Below, in pieces: positions 17,786 through 27,745 of a stretch of 64,000 nt of DNA. Source of the DNA: Candidatus Lucifugimonas marina. Lineage in GTDB: Bacteria; Chloroflexota; Dehalococcoidia; Lucifugimonadales; Lucifugimonadaceae. The translations under genes were made by a program, and so were the position numbers. The notes under the pieces were generated by a model, which saw nothing but the letters and a program-made list of their open reading frames with translations, searched no databases and had not been told where the DNA came from. The stretch is from the NCBI GenBank assembly GCA_029593915.1, contig CP046147.1, forward strand, positions 930,001-994,000, read 5' to 3'. The stretch's first letter is position 1. Every line of letters starts with the position of its first letter.

Positions 17786-19176
17786 CCTCTAGCGGTCGAT
17801 TAGACACTAGAGTTATCTCACTAGTAAGTGATCAACAATTGTTCGCAGTTGGAACGGTATTAGTATTTGTTTCGCTGATCACCCAAGGTGTGATTCGATA
17901 CGAAATCTTTAACCTTTCGGTGACTTCCTGGGATTTTGTCGGACTGGTGCTTCTTCCGATTATCATCAAAGCTTTAATCGATAACAGACGTATTGTCGAT
18001 CTGATTCCCACAAGGACAAAAATTTTAGTTGCTTCTTACGTTGTCGCACTAGGGATTTCTATACTGCGCTCACCAGATATTGGAAATGCCTACACCATCG
18101 GTCTGATGGTGATCCGCAACATAGTATTGGCTCTTTGGGTGTACTACGCCGTTCAAATTTGCGGCGCCAAGCAGATCAGTAAATTGATAGTTTTCACGGT
18201 GGCAATAGCTAGCTCCTTGGCGATCGTACTGTTCGTTTCCGTGATCCTATTTGATCCCGGTGTCTTGGACGATCGCAGGCCGTACGGCTACATTATTTTG
18301 TTGATTGATGAGTACAAAACACCGAGATTGACTGGCTTCGCGGGCGATCCAAACTTTTTTGCAATAAGCGTACTTATGACGATTGGATTGTCTTTTTATA
18401 TCCTTGCAAGCAGCAAAGATTTGTTGCGGAAATTAACTTTGGTCGCTTTATTTGTATCGATTGTAGGGCTAATTCTTACGCTCTCTCGAACGGGATTGGC
18501 GACACTGTTCATCGTATTAGTGTTGAGCTCGTTAGTTCTGATTCTGAAATCAAATCAATTACGCAGTTGCTGGAGAGATGCCCATAGCTTGTTAGGTTCA
18601 AGTGTTTTTGCAGTAATACTGCTGGTTGTGCTTTTCTTTCCGGTGATACCAGATGGTGCGAAACGTACCTCGGTATTCAATGTAGCGACGGCACGATTTG
18701 AAAAATTGTCTGATTCACCAAGATTTGAACAGTGGGAGAAGCTGATTGCCTTCACTGGAAGTGTGAAAAATGAGGCCGGGGATTCGGTTCAGATCGACAG
18801 CGTTTCGCAACTCGACAATGTTATTTTTGGCCGAGGACTGAGAACGAATCAGATAGCTCTAGGAGCGTATTCGCATAACAGCTTGTTGGACGTCCTATTT
18901 GAAACGGGACTTCTGTCATTAACCATATTGCTGTTGTTGTGGTGGGTGCCGATTACTAAACTTCACCGCAGTTCATTGCATTTCACTCTTAAACTTGGGA
19001 TCTATGTAAACGCTCTGGGTCTGGCCATGATGATGATGACTTTATCGGCTGCCTATCAACCGTATTGGTGGATTATTTGGGCGATTACTATGTCTTACGC
19101 GTGGATGGGGGCGGATGAATTCACACCGGATAGAGAACTGAATTCTAAGGGAACACAGAGGTTGTCATTTCAGTAG
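17782..19176 (+). CDS. Wzy-like O-antigen/exopolysaccharide polymerase
   Basis: A 464-residue protein with about ten or more hydrophobic segments. A loop reading RLTGFAGDPNFFAI mid-protein and a large extracellular loop containing FGRGLRTNQIALGAYSHNSLLDVLFETGLLSL match the O-antigen ligase/polymerase family (the HNSLLDVLFETG region is the Wzy_C signature). It would polymerise lipid-linked repeat units at the outer face. GTG start overlapping the lipoprotein stop (GTGA), which implies translational coupling. Confidence 0.87.
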   Translation: MTSSGRLDTRVISLVSDQQLFAVGTVLVFVSLITQGVIRYEIFNLSVTSWDFVGLVLLPIIIKALIDNRRIVDLIPTRTKILVASYVVALGISILRSPDIGNAYTIGLMVIRNIVLALWVYYAVQICGAKQISKLIVFTVAIASSLAIVLFVSVILFDPGVLDDRRPYGYIILLIDEYKTPRLTGFAGDPNFFAISVLMTIGLSFYILASSKDLLRKLTLVALFVSIVGLILTLSRTGLATLFIVLVLSSLVLILKSNQLRSCWRDAHSLLGSSVFAVILLVVLFFPVIPDGAKRTSVFNVATARFEKLSDSPRFEQWEKLIAFTGSVKNEAGDSVQIDSVSQLDNVIFGRGLRTNQIALGAYSHNSLLDVLFETGLLSLTILLLLWWVPITKLHRSSLHFTLKLGIYVNALGLAMMMMTLSAAYQPYWWIIWAITMSYAWMGADEFTPDRELNSKGTQRLSFQ

Positions 19177-19193
19177 AAAATTTCCGTAATGCA

Positions 19194-20321
19194 GTGTTGA
19201 TTTCACCCCAGCTGAACCCTGTAGGGACTGAGGCTGTGATGATGGAATTAGGTATACAACTTTCTCGAAATGGGTTCTCATCAGAATTGGCAGCGGTTGG
19301 CAGCGAGTGGAGGAATTCAACCACCGATGATCAAATCGAAGTGACCCCTATCGTTCCTAAAGTGGTGTATGAGGCGTTACCAACTACAGGTTTTTTTTAC
19401 AAGATTTCGATGGTGCTACTTTCGGCGTTGGCACTTGTCCCGCTGATCACGTATTTCGTTCGTAGAAACCCTTCGGTCGTTGTGGTAGGTCTAAACCCGC
19501 TCTTGATTCTTGGTGCAATTTTGATTTCTTTTCGACGTCCGGTAGTGATACTGAGCGTTCAAGGGCTACCGCGAAATAATCGTCTCCGGCGGCTAATTTG
19601 GAAATGGCAAGTACGACGATCCGACACTCTTGTGGTGCCTGCCATGGAAGTGAAAGACGTTATGAAACAGTTGGGGGTATACAGTGAAGTGCGGATCATT
19701 CAAAATCCAGTTTTGACTCACCGTAGTGTTTCTCTTGCTGAGCAAAAAATTGAACACCGGTGGCTCGATGATCCTCAAATTAAAGTTGTGCTCGGTGTTG
19801 GACGTCTCACTTATCAGAAGAATTTTTCCTTGCTGATAAAGGCATTCTCGCAATTAGATAGTCACGATGAAGCACGATTGCTGATATTAGGAGAAGGGGA
19901 AGAGCGAAGCCAACTCGAGCGATTGATTCAATCTCTAGGTCTTGGTGAACGCGTAGAGATGCCTGGATTTGCCGAAAACCCGATTGGATTCATGAGCCGC
20001 TCGGATGTTTTTGTTTTAAGTTCTAGGTGGGAAGGTCCAGGTCACGTTTTAATTGAAGCCATGTCGACAGGCGTACCGTGCGTCTCTGTCGAGTGTCCTG
20101 GTGGACCAATCGAAATAATGAACGCGGGAGAATACGGAATGATTTCTGAGGGATTTGACGAACAGTCACTTACGAAATCGATTGCTCAGTCTCTCAGCGG
20201 ATCTCCTGAAATACTCGCTAAAGCAGAACTGGGTAAATCATCCACTGTTGCGTATGACTCGATTGAAGTCGGTAAGCGCTACGCCAGGCTAGCAAATGAA
20301 TTGTTGGAAAACCGAAATTGA
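19194..20321 (+). CDS. glycosyltransferase family 4 (GT-B)
   Basis: A 375-residue GT-B protein. LISPQLNPVGTEAVMMELG near the N-terminus is the acceptor-domain glycine loop, VGRLTYQKNFSLLIKAF begins the nucleotide-sugar domain, and SSRWEGPGHVLIEAMSTGVPCVSVECPGGP carries the E-x7-E motif of retaining GT4 enzymes. The predicted role is adding a sugar to the lipid-linked repeat unit in the cytoplasm. GTG start 18 nt after the polymerase stop; other nearby starts cannot be excluded. Confidence 0.9.
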   Translation: MLISPQLNPVGTEAVMMELGIQLSRNGFSSELAAVGSEWRNSTTDDQIEVTPIVPKVVYEALPTTGFFYKISMVLLSALALVPLITYFVRRNPSVVVVGLNPLLILGAILISFRRPVVILSVQGLPRNNRLRRLIWKWQVRRSDTLVVPAMEVKDVMKQLGVYSEVRIIQNPVLTHRSVSLAEQKIEHRWLDDPQIKVVLGVGRLTYQKNFSLLIKAFSQLDSHDEARLLILGEGEERSQLERLIQSLGLGERVEMPGFAENPIGFMSRSDVFVLSSRWEGPGHVLIEAMSTGVPCVSVECPGGPIEIMNAGEYGMISEGFDEQSLTKSIAQSLSGSPEILAKAELGKSSTVAYDSIEVGKRYARLANELLENRN

Positions 20322-21283
20322 GTAAATTTCGCCCCGATTCTACGGAGTGCGGTCAGCGAGCTGAGACAAGTGTGTCGCAACCTGCCATTTCTGTATTGAT
20401 AGCAACTCGTAATCGACCTGATGCGCTCGTCGAATGCATCGAGTCTGTTCTCTCTCAGGAATTCTGTGATTTCGAACTAATTATTTTGGACGATGCATCT
20501 GATGATCCGTTACGCCCGATAGTAAGCCCCCGAGTCGACGATAGCCGTATTTGTTGGATTGAGTCTGATACCCCGTCAGGAGTTGCCGGAGCTAGGAATA
20601 GGCTCGTCGATGCAGCGAATTCAGATATCTTAGTTTTTCTGGATGATGACGCTGTCTTTACTGGTGATCAGAATTTGTCGGAAGTCGTTCGAGAGTTCGC
20701 AGATAACCCAGAGCTTGGCATACTGGCGTTCCGAATTTCTTTGTATTCTCCGGATGCGACTGAACTACAAGTCCCGTTCAGCATGCGAATACGAAAGCAG
20801 GCTCCGGATCTGACTGAACAAAGGGTGCGAGCTTCGTATTTCGTCGGCGCTGCTCACGCGATTAAAAAGTCGGTGTTCGATATTTGTGGCAGGTACACGC
20901 CGGATCTAGTCTACGGCCACGAGGAGTTGGAACTGTCCTACGCCGCAATCGATAACGGCTTTGAAATTGTGTTCTCATCAAAGCTTCGTGCAGTTCATTC
21001 GCCGATGACCACTTTGATAAGCAATTCTGGTGGGGAGCTGTATTTTGAAGTGCGTAATCGAATGTGGATTGCCTATCGCCGTTTACCAATAAAATACGCT
21101 GTGCCGTATGTTCTGATTTGGTTGGGCGTTTATGGGTTGCGCTCTGTCAAAGTTAGGCGCCCACTTGTGTTTATTCGAGGATTCCTGTCTGGTTCAAAAG
21201 CAGTTTTGAGAATAAATCGCGAACCTGTATCAAATCGTGCGATCCAATATCTACAAGCAAATTTTGGACGGCTTTGGTACTAG
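20318..21283 (+). CDS. glycosyltransferase family 2 (GT-A)
   Basis: A 321-residue protein with the GT2 core: ISVLIATRNRPDALVECIESVLSQ, FELIILDDASDD, a D-x-D-like LDDDAVF, and a downstream GHEELELSYAAIDNG that fits the catalytic E/D-D region. A hydrophobic segment near residue 260 may contact the membrane. TTG start overlapping the preceding GT4 stop by 4 nt (TTGA), so the two glycosyltransferases are probably co-expressed. Confidence 0.9.
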   Translation: MSKFRPDSTECGQRAETSVSQPAISVLIATRNRPDALVECIESVLSQEFCDFELIILDDASDDPLRPIVSPRVDDSRICWIESDTPSGVAGARNRLVDAANSDILVFLDDDAVFTGDQNLSEVVREFADNPELGILAFRISLYSPDATELQVPFSMRIRKQAPDLTEQRVRASYFVGAAHAIKKSVFDICGRYTPDLVYGHEELELSYAAIDNGFEIVFSSKLRAVHSPMTTLISNSGGELYFEVRNRMWIAYRRLPIKYAVPYVLIWLGVYGLRSVKVRRPLVFIRGFLSGSKAVLRINREPVSNRAIQYLQANFGRLWY

Positions 21284-21367
21284 TCAGTCGTACGCTGATC
21301 AACAGTATCGAGTGAAGATCACGTTAAGAGTCCTTGAGTTAATAGATCTATAGAGTGTTGTTCATCA

Positions 21368-22273
21368 ATGAATCCTAACCCCATCGTATTGCACACCTTT
21401 TCTAAGGGTGGCAGCAACTTGATCTGGAACATTTTTCAATCGCATCCGAACGTTGTAAGTCCGGGCGGGGAGATTCACGAAACATTTACAGATGTTTGGG
21501 GACGCGTTCGCTCATTGCTTGCTACAAAATCGAGGGATTACTGGCACATAAACAACGCTAATCCTCGTCAAATTGTCTCCGAGAGGTTTGATGGTTTTGT
21601 CAGTGGAAGGCTCTTTGAAGCGCAACTCGAGACGCTGACTGACGAACCCAATTCGTGGATATCACCAGATCGGAAATATTCTGAAGCGGAGGTTAAGTCG
21701 GCTCGGTTAGTGTTGAAGTGTCATAACGGGCAGGTTTTTCTAACCGACCAGTTGCGCTCTGCTTTCGATGATCCGTATTTTGTGGCTATGCCGCGAAACG
21801 CATTTGCACTTTGTGAAGCCTATCTACGGCGAGGTCATTTTCCGTCGGCCGAGATCTTTGCAAATCACTACAAGACGGTAGTCGACAAAATGATTTTTGA
21901 TAGTGAGCGCGTCCCTAATTATCAAATTGTTCGTTACGAAGACCTGTTCGGACCTGAATTTGAGACGACTCTAGAATCCATGTTTTCAGCTTGCAAACTT
22001 GATGTTGCGGCGCTGGATGGAATGGTTCGACTAAAGGCTAAAGAACTTGAAGGTGATGAGGCCAAATCGCTTCAAGATCATTGGTCGGGTTCTGCAACCG
22101 AACGAGATATCACACCCGGCGCCAAGTATTGGATTCCAGTCGGTGAAATCGAGAGTTTTGTCGATTTCGATGTGAACCAGCGACAAGCAGATTCTCTAGA
22201 TATCGAGTCGAGACGAACGGTTGAGAAAATTTGTGGCTCAACTCTCGAGCAACTTGGTTACTTGAAACCGTAG
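21368..22273 (+). CDS. sulfotransferase-like protein
   Basis: A 301-residue protein that opens IVLHTFSKGGSNLIWNIFQSHPNV, the 5'-phosphosulfate-binding loop pattern of the Sulfotransfer families (K/R-x-G-S/T-x-W/L). The rest is compatible with a carbohydrate sulfotransferase, including a MPRNAFALCEAYLRRGHF helix at the place of the 3'-phosphate site. It would use PAPS to sulfate a sugar. CysD and CysN in this window make APS; no APS kinase was seen here. Confidence 0.72.
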   Translation: MNPNPIVLHTFSKGGSNLIWNIFQSHPNVVSPGGEIHETFTDVWGRVRSLLATKSRDYWHINNANPRQIVSERFDGFVSGRLFEAQLETLTDEPNSWISPDRKYSEAEVKSARLVLKCHNGQVFLTDQLRSAFDDPYFVAMPRNAFALCEAYLRRGHFPSAEIFANHYKTVVDKMIFDSERVPNYQIVRYEDLFGPEFETTLESMFSACKLDVAALDGMVRLKAKELEGDEAKSLQDHWSGSATERDITPGAKYWIPVGEIESFVDFDVNQRQADSLDIESRRTVEKICGSTLEQLGYLKP

Positions 22274-22279
22274 CTGCTT

Positions 22280-23062
22280 TTAAGTTCGCGACCCGACCAG
22301 CCAAACGGTGTGATCGGATCCTTCTGGGAACGGGATGAACTCGGTTTTCAAGTCCGCAGCCGAGGCCATACTGGCGAGCTTAGCCCGACTGAATGACACG
22401 CCCATGTAGGTGTCGTTTCGCTTCATTGGATTTTTGATAGTCATCTTGCGGGCGAGCCTGAAGATGAATTTCGGGATCAATGGGGCAAATTTTCTCGATA
22501 TGACAATTCCGAAAAGCTTCCAGTTGCCTTCTTGGATCGGTACTTCGATTTTAAACACGCCACTGGCAGTTAAAACACGATGGATTTCATGCATGTACTG
22601 CTGAAGTACATCGGCCGATGGAAGGTGAGTTAGTACTCCGGTCGAGAAAATGAAATCCTGTGAGCCGTCGGCGAGTGGGATTGATGAACCGTCTGAAGGT
22701 TGAAAATGCAAATTCGCATATTCAGGTCCGCTGCTGAGTTTGATCGCTTCGTCGATCATTACTGGCGACACGTCGATGCCGTTAACTGTTCCGAACCACT
22801 TAAGTAACGGGCGAACCATGCGCCCAATGCCGCAACCAATCTCTAGTGCTTGAGAGTCTTCGCTTAGTTTGAGATTTTTTATCAAAAGTTCAAACTCTTG
22901 CGCTACGAAATCTTCTCCATTGGAGAAAAATTGATCGTACTCGCCTGGCTTGTGTGAAGGTGAGTTGTAGTGAAGAGCGTTTACCTGAGCTCGTGAATCC
23001 CAGTCGTTACGCATTCGTTGATTGTCGGATTTTACCTTGGTCATGTTGCTCGAATCTATCAC
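22280..23062 (-). CDS. class I SAM-dependent methyltransferase
   Basis: A 260-residue protein with ALEIGCGIGRMVRPL (motif I), VNGIDVSPVMIDEA, DGSQDFIFSTGVLTHLPS and EIHRVLTASGVFKIEVP, as in Methyltransf_11/25 enzymes. The start is either GTG at 23062 or ATG at 23044 (MTKVKSDNQ); neither has a clear ribosome site. Convergent with the sulfotransferase gene and divergent from the GT4 gene. Substrate unknown; sugar or lipid methylation is inferred from the locus. Confidence 0.85.
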   Translation of the reverse strand: MIDSSNMTKVKSDNQRMRNDWDSRAQVNALHYNSPSHKPGEYDQFFSNGEDFVAQEFELLIKNLKLSEDSQALEIGCGIGRMVRPLLKWFGTVNGIDVSPVMIDEAIKLSSGPEYANLHFQPSDGSSIPLADGSQDFIFSTGVLTHLPSADVLQQYMHEIHRVLTASGVFKIEVPIQEGNWKLFGIVISRKFAPLIPKFIFRLARKMTIKNPMKRNDTYMGVSFSRAKLASMASAADLKTEFIPFPEGSDHTVWLVGSRT

Positions 23063-23172
23063 ATAAACTAACTCGAATAGCTGGCCAGCTAGTCACTCTT
23101 GGAATCATTGTGTGGGATGTCCGATTTGGGGACCCTCAGTATTTTAGTTAGTGAGTACAATTCATGATGGAT

Positions 23173-23189
23173 TTGGATTAAGAATCCAA
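23173..23189. promoter_or_regulatory. 7-bp inverted repeat in divergent intergenic region
   Basis: TTGGATT, a 3-nt spacer, then AATCCAA lies between the divergent methyltransferase and GT4 genes. It is placed like an operator or a small hairpin. No clear -35/-10 pair could be assigned, so the role is only a suggestion. Confidence 0.25.
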
Positions 23190-23236
23190 TCAGAGCTATT
23201 TTGATGCAGTGAGTCCGGTGAAGTCTCGAATTATCT

Positions 23237-24403
23237 ATGAATATTGCATATGTACTAAAAGGTCGCCTGCCGTCTGTTAGGGCTCACAGCATTCAAACAG
23301 TCCGTATGTGCAGCGCTATCGAGGCACTTGGTCATAATGTGACGATTGTTCGACCCAGCCGATTTTCTGATTCTCTGAAACACATTTCAGTTTCCGATTA
23401 CTATGGGACGAACCTTGCAGCAGACATAGTCAGATTGCGGCACATCGACCTTGCATCGATCACGCGTTGGGTCCCTATACAAAAACTACGCAACGCTCTA
23501 CTCGTACTCGATGGGTTCTTATTTGCACGATCTGCTTCACGCGCTGTAGATCGAATGTCAGTAGATATCGCGTATGTTCGAGACTGGGAAGTCGCCGAGG
23601 CATTGGTAAAACGCGGTATTCCGACTATTCTTGAACTTCACTTAGTCGCACCATCGAATTGGCAGCGAAAACGTATAACGAAGCTGACTCTCGACAAAAA
23701 CATCAAATTAGTTGTAGCGATAACGGCTGGTGTTGCGAGCGTCTTGATGCAAATCGGTGTTCCTTCGGGAAAACTGATGGTCGAACCAGACGCTGTCGAT
23801 TCCAAAGAATATGGTTCGTTGCCAAATAAGATCAAGGCTAGGGTGGAGTTTGAACTCCCTGCTGAGAGTAAGATCGCCTGCTACACCGGTAGTTTCTATG
23901 GGTGGAAAGGGGTAGGAGAAATTATTGATGCTGCGAAATTATCTCCTGAGTTCACTTTCGTGCTGGCTGGCGGCGAACTTAAGGATTTGCCTAGCGGCTG
24001 TGTGAGAAAAGTAACTTCGGCCAGCAATATCGTCGTGCTCGGTCGATTGGCCCCACTAAAAATTCCCAGGCTACAGGCAGCTTCGGATGTTTTGCTACTG
24101 CCGAACAGTGGAAAACAAGAAATTAGCAGCGAGTTCACATCTCCGCTGAAGATGTTTGAGTACATGGCCGCGCATCGACCGATAGTTGCCACTGATCTTC
24201 CATCGCTACGTGAGCATTTGCAACACGGGCATAATTCACTTCTTGTCGAACCTGATGATGCAGCCTCTCTAGCAGGTGGTATTCGTAGAGTTATGGAAGA
24301 TGAAGAGCTTTCTAAACGGATTGCTACGAGCGCGTATGAGTATGTAAAAGCTTATTCATGGACGGGCCGGTCATCACGTGTGCTCGATCGGGCAGCCAAA
24401 TAG
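23237..24403 (+). CDS. glycosyltransferase family 4 (GT-B)
   Basis: A 388-residue GT-B protein: AYVLKGRLPSVRAHSIQTVRMCSAIEALGH is the N-terminal domain start, CYTGSFYGWKGVGEIIDAAKL starts the second domain, and SSEFTSPLKMFEYMAAHRPIVATDLPSLREHL carries the sugar-nucleotide E-x7-E-like region. Retaining glycosyltransferase of GT4 type, substrate unknown. ATG start; the next GT4 gene follows after 55 nt on the same strand. Confidence 0.9.
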   Translation: MNIAYVLKGRLPSVRAHSIQTVRMCSAIEALGHNVTIVRPSRFSDSLKHISVSDYYGTNLAADIVRLRHIDLASITRWVPIQKLRNALLVLDGFLFARSASRAVDRMSVDIAYVRDWEVAEALVKRGIPTILELHLVAPSNWQRKRITKLTLDKNIKLVVAITAGVASVLMQIGVPSGKLMVEPDAVDSKEYGSLPNKIKARVEFELPAESKIACYTGSFYGWKGVGEIIDAAKLSPEFTFVLAGGELKDLPSGCVRKVTSASNIVVLGRLAPLKIPRLQAASDVLLLPNSGKQEISSEFTSPLKMFEYMAAHRPIVATDLPSLREHLQHGHNSLLVEPDDAASLAGGIRRVMEDEELSKRIATSAYEYVKAYSWTGRSSRVLDRAAK

Positions 24404-24458
24404 TGAATACGCCGCCTGTTGGCAACAGAGTGCGGCTAGTCCGGCGGTGTCGCCAACC

Positions 24459-25607
24459 ATGAAAATAGTTTTTTACATACCTTCACTCGAGCGCGGGGGA
24501 GTCGAGCGGACGATCGTCAACCTTTCAACGGTACTTAGCGATCAGGCTCATGACATAGAAATTATAGCTGTGCGGTACGATCAGGTTCTGATTGATCAAC
24601 TTCAAGATGGAATCAAGTTCACTACAGTTGGCGATTCCTCAATTTCAAAGATGGTTCATAGGATAGTTAGACCGTTGTCTCATCGATTGGCATCTTCTAT
24701 GGTCTCGATGCCAGGCCTCATCGCTTTTATGCGCCGAGAACGCCCTGACGCGATAATTGCATTTCAGTCGGGAGTAGTCGCAATTGCTGCGATCAAACTG
24801 ACTCGCACTCGCGGCAAAGTCATTGTCAGAGAAGCGTCGAGTCCCTCAACTGCGCTTGCGGAGAAGGGTTTGTTTGCTCGAACGGCAGTGAAGACCGCAA
24901 AAAGGATTGCTTACCGTATGGCTGATGCGATTGTGGCTAATTCGACCGAGTCGGCAGATGATCTAGCAGAGGTATTGGGAGTTCCGAAAGAAAAGGTTAA
25001 AACTATCTACAATCCGGCCTATTCCGATAGCTTAACGGTCAATTCCAAATCTCAGATTTCTCATCCATGGTTTCAGGATGATGCACTGCCGATTGTGATT
25101 ACTGTCTCAAGATTCTCTCCGGAGAAAGGATTAGACGTTTTGATTGCTGCTGCAGCCAAGGCGAGCCAACAGGTGAACTTTCGATTAGTGATTCTGGGGG
25201 ACGGTGGTGAGCGGCCAGCGCTCGAAGATTTGGTAAGCGAACTGGGGATTGAAGGAATGATTGATATGCCGGGATACCAGTCAAATCCATATCCATTTAT
25301 AGCAAAATCAGATCTGTTTGTACTCCCATCAAGAAGAGAAGGACTGCCGAACGCTCTTATCGAAGCGTTGGCACTTGGTGTCCCTGCTGTATCGACTCGC
25401 TGTAAAAGTGGTCCACGTGAGATTCTTCTTGAGGGTGATGGCGGGTATCTTGTAGATGTAGACGACGTCGAGGCGATGGCTTCTGCGATCGTAACGAGCC
25501 TGACCGATCGTACTACCGCTTTAGAGCGTCTGGAAGCAGCCAGGCAACATCTTGGTAGATTTCGTCCTGAGATGGCTTCTGTGGCGTGGCAGGAGGTTAT
25601 TGAATGA
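24459..25607 (+). CDS. glycosyltransferase family 4 (GT-B)
   Basis: From the ATG at 24459 the protein is 382 residues and begins MKIVFYIPSLERGGVERTIVNLS, the typical glycine-rich acceptor loop; upstream in-frame codons overlapping the previous gene look non-coding. VSRFSPEKGLDVLIAAAAK and SRREGLPNALIEALALGVPAVSTRCKSGPREIL give the GT4 nucleotide-sugar site with E-x7-E. It closely resembles the GT4 protein at 45095-46213 and may be a paralogue adding a similar linkage. Confidence 0.9.
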   Translation: MKIVFYIPSLERGGVERTIVNLSTVLSDQAHDIEIIAVRYDQVLIDQLQDGIKFTTVGDSSISKMVHRIVRPLSHRLASSMVSMPGLIAFMRRERPDAIIAFQSGVVAIAAIKLTRTRGKVIVREASSPSTALAEKGLFARTAVKTAKRIAYRMADAIVANSTESADDLAEVLGVPKEKVKTIYNPAYSDSLTVNSKSQISHPWFQDDALPIVITVSRFSPEKGLDVLIAAAAKASQQVNFRLVILGDGGERPALEDLVSELGIEGMIDMPGYQSNPYPFIAKSDLFVLPSRREGLPNALIEALALGVPAVSTRCKSGPREILLEGDGGYLVDVDDVEAMASAIVTSLTDRTTALERLEAARQHLGRFRPEMASVAWQEVIE

Positions 25608-25659
25608 TATTTATGTTCTTGCCGAAACCTTATAAAGGAACCACATTTGGAGTCGCTGG

Positions 25660-26325
25660 GTGTCTAAATTTTATCTGAGCTGCAACGATAGAAAGTTTCA
25701 TGTCTCGTTAAATCGTGCGCTTTCAAGTAATTCGAAAGTGTTGGACATGGGGTCTGGAGCAGCGTTCGGCGACAAGGCGAACCAGCTCGTTGAATATGGT
25801 GTGCCATTAACCACGAGCAACGGTACGAAGGTCGAGCGAGTAATGATGGACGTCAGGGCTGAAGCTCGACCAGACGTCGTGGCTCCGGCTCACGATATGC
25901 CGTTTGAAGATGGCGAGTTTGGAGTGGTTTTTGCGGAAAGTGTATTGCAGCATATTGCTCCCATGGAGATGGTCCCTGCTGCAGTAAACGAAATTCGTAG
26001 AGTCATTGCACCGGGCGGAGTGTTAGTCGGCTGGAACGCCTACTGCTTCCATACAACTTCGGCTCCCCATGAGTTCCTCGATGTTAACCGTTGGACATAT
26101 GACGGAATGCAAAATTTGCTGAGGGATTTCGATAATCTGACGATAGAAGCGTGCGGTGGTCCGTTGAGTGTAGGGTTGGATGCGCTATCGGTGCTAGGCA
26201 GGCGAATGCGGCGATGGGTTGAACCACTGGAGACGAGGGCTAGGTATCGAATATTTGCGAATCGGAATCATGAACGTTTCGTTAATAGCACAGGATTTAG
26301 GTTTATTGCTTCAAAAGGTGAATGA
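25660..26325 (+). CDS. class I SAM-dependent methyltransferase
   Basis: A 221-residue protein with VLDMGSGAAFGDKANQL (motif I), AHDMPFEDGEFGVVFAESVLQHI and NEIRRVIAPGGVLVGWN. These match small Methyltransf_11 enzymes. GTG start with GGAG about 7 nt upstream. It lies between a glycosyltransferase and a nucleotide-sugar dehydrogenase gene, so modification of a sugar residue is the likely role, but this is inferred from context. Confidence 0.82.
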   Translation: MSKFYLSCNDRKFHVSLNRALSSNSKVLDMGSGAAFGDKANQLVEYGVPLTTSNGTKVERVMMDVRAEARPDVVAPAHDMPFEDGEFGVVFAESVLQHIAPMEMVPAAVNEIRRVIAPGGVLVGWNAYCFHTTSAPHEFLDVNRWTYDGMQNLLRDFDNLTIEACGGPLSVGLDALSVLGRRMRRWVEPLETRARYRIFANRNHERFVNSTGFRFIASKGE

Positions 26326-26382
26326 ATATGAACGGTGCAAACGTTATTTTGATAGTCATTACATGCGCCTGAAGGGGAAACA

Positions 26383-27645
26383 TTGAAAACTGCGGTAATT
26401 GGAGCTGCTGGACACGTCGGGCTTGGAATGGCACTCGTTTTGACCGAGGCCGGGCATGATGTCACAGGGATCGATTCTGATAGCGAAAAAAACGCCAGAA
26501 TAATGTCAGGAGAAATGCCCTACGTCGAAGAGGAAGGTCAGGATCATCTGGATCGCGCAATTGATTCCGGCAGATTGCTAATGACCGACGATCTGTCGCG
26601 TATTTCAGATTCCGAAAATGTCGTGGTTGTTATTGGCACTCCACTCGACGAAAACATGAATCCAGATATGTCGCCGCTGAAGGTGCTGTTTGGTGAAATG
26701 CTGCCCCATATTCGTAAAGGGCAAATGATCATGCTGCGGAGTACCGTTTCTCCAGGAACCACAGACTTGATTAAGAATGTGCTTGAACAAAATGATTTAA
26801 CAATCGGTGAAGATATTCTTCTTCTTTTCGCACCCGAGCGAGTTGCGCAAGGTAAGTCGATTATGGAAATAAAAGACTTACCCCAGTTGATCGGCGCATA
26901 TGATTCACGCAGTTACGACAGAGCGGAATCATTTTTCGAGACATTTATTAGAGCCACATGCCAAAGACTCTCACCGATGGAAGCCGAGATTGGCAAGCTA
27001 GTAACCAATATGACGAGGTATGTGACATTTGCCCTAGCGAATGAGTTCCATTTAATCGGCAACACGTTTGGTGTGAATATGAACAAGGTTATCGATGCAT
27101 GCAATGCCGATTATCCCAGATTGAACTTGCCGGGCCCCGGCCCTAATGTTGGTGGTCCTTGTTTGTATAAAGATGGCTGGTTCTTGATTGACCGGGTTCC
27201 ATTCAATGAACTTATTAGTTCATCGTTCCGAATAAATGAAGGTATGCCAATGCAGATCCTTCAGCAGCTTGATGTGTGGCTGGGCGATAGCAAGCTCAAC
27301 AAAGTAGCGATACTTGGGATGACCTTTAAAGCCAATAGCGATGATCTGCGCAATTCATTGAGCGCTAAATTAAGTAAACAGCTTGATGCTCGCGGCGTTG
27401 AAGTGATTGCCATTGAGCCAAACGTAGAGGGATTTGACAGTATCAACGACCTGTCTGGAGTTGATGCCGTTGTGTTAATGACTCCGCATCGGGAGTTCGA
27501 TGATCTGCGTCTGATTGCGGATACTGTGAACAACCCAAAATGTATTTTTGTGGATATTTGGGGCTTTTGGAACGAGATGAAGTACGTGTCAAAGAACGGT
27601 TATTTTCTCTCTTCGGACTTAGCATCAGTTGACTCTGGTTCGTGA
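26383..27645 (+). CDS. nucleotide-sugar dehydrogenase, WecC-like
   Basis: A 420-residue member of the UDP-glucose/GDP-mannose dehydrogenase family. VIGAAGHVGLGMALVL is the NAD site, VVIGTPLDENMNPD and LRSTVSPGTTD follow, and the catalytic cysteine is C260 in NVGGPCLYKDGWFLID. The spacing resembles UDP-N-acetylmannosamine dehydrogenases (WecC), but the exact substrate is not certain. TTG start with AAGGGGAAA just upstream. It is the third such dehydrogenase in the window. Confidence 0.88.
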   Translation: MKTAVIGAAGHVGLGMALVLTEAGHDVTGIDSDSEKNARIMSGEMPYVEEEGQDHLDRAIDSGRLLMTDDLSRISDSENVVVVIGTPLDENMNPDMSPLKVLFGEMLPHIRKGQMIMLRSTVSPGTTDLIKNVLEQNDLTIGEDILLLFAPERVAQGKSIMEIKDLPQLIGAYDSRSYDRAESFFETFIRATCQRLSPMEAEIGKLVTNMTRYVTFALANEFHLIGNTFGVNMNKVIDACNADYPRLNLPGPGPNVGGPCLYKDGWFLIDRVPFNELISSSFRINEGMPMQILQQLDVWLGDSKLNKVAILGMTFKANSDDLRNSLSAKLSKQLDARGVEVIAIEPNVEGFDSINDLSGVDAVVLMTPHREFDDLRLIADTVNNPKCIFVDIWGFWNEMKYVSKNGYFLSSDLASVDSGS

Positions 27646-27745
27646 TCGCTACACGATTCGAGCCTTCAGATTCAAAACAGCTATTAATTCAACTACCGAT
27701 ATGAATAATCAACCTCCGGATTAAATCCGATTACAGCCGTGGACA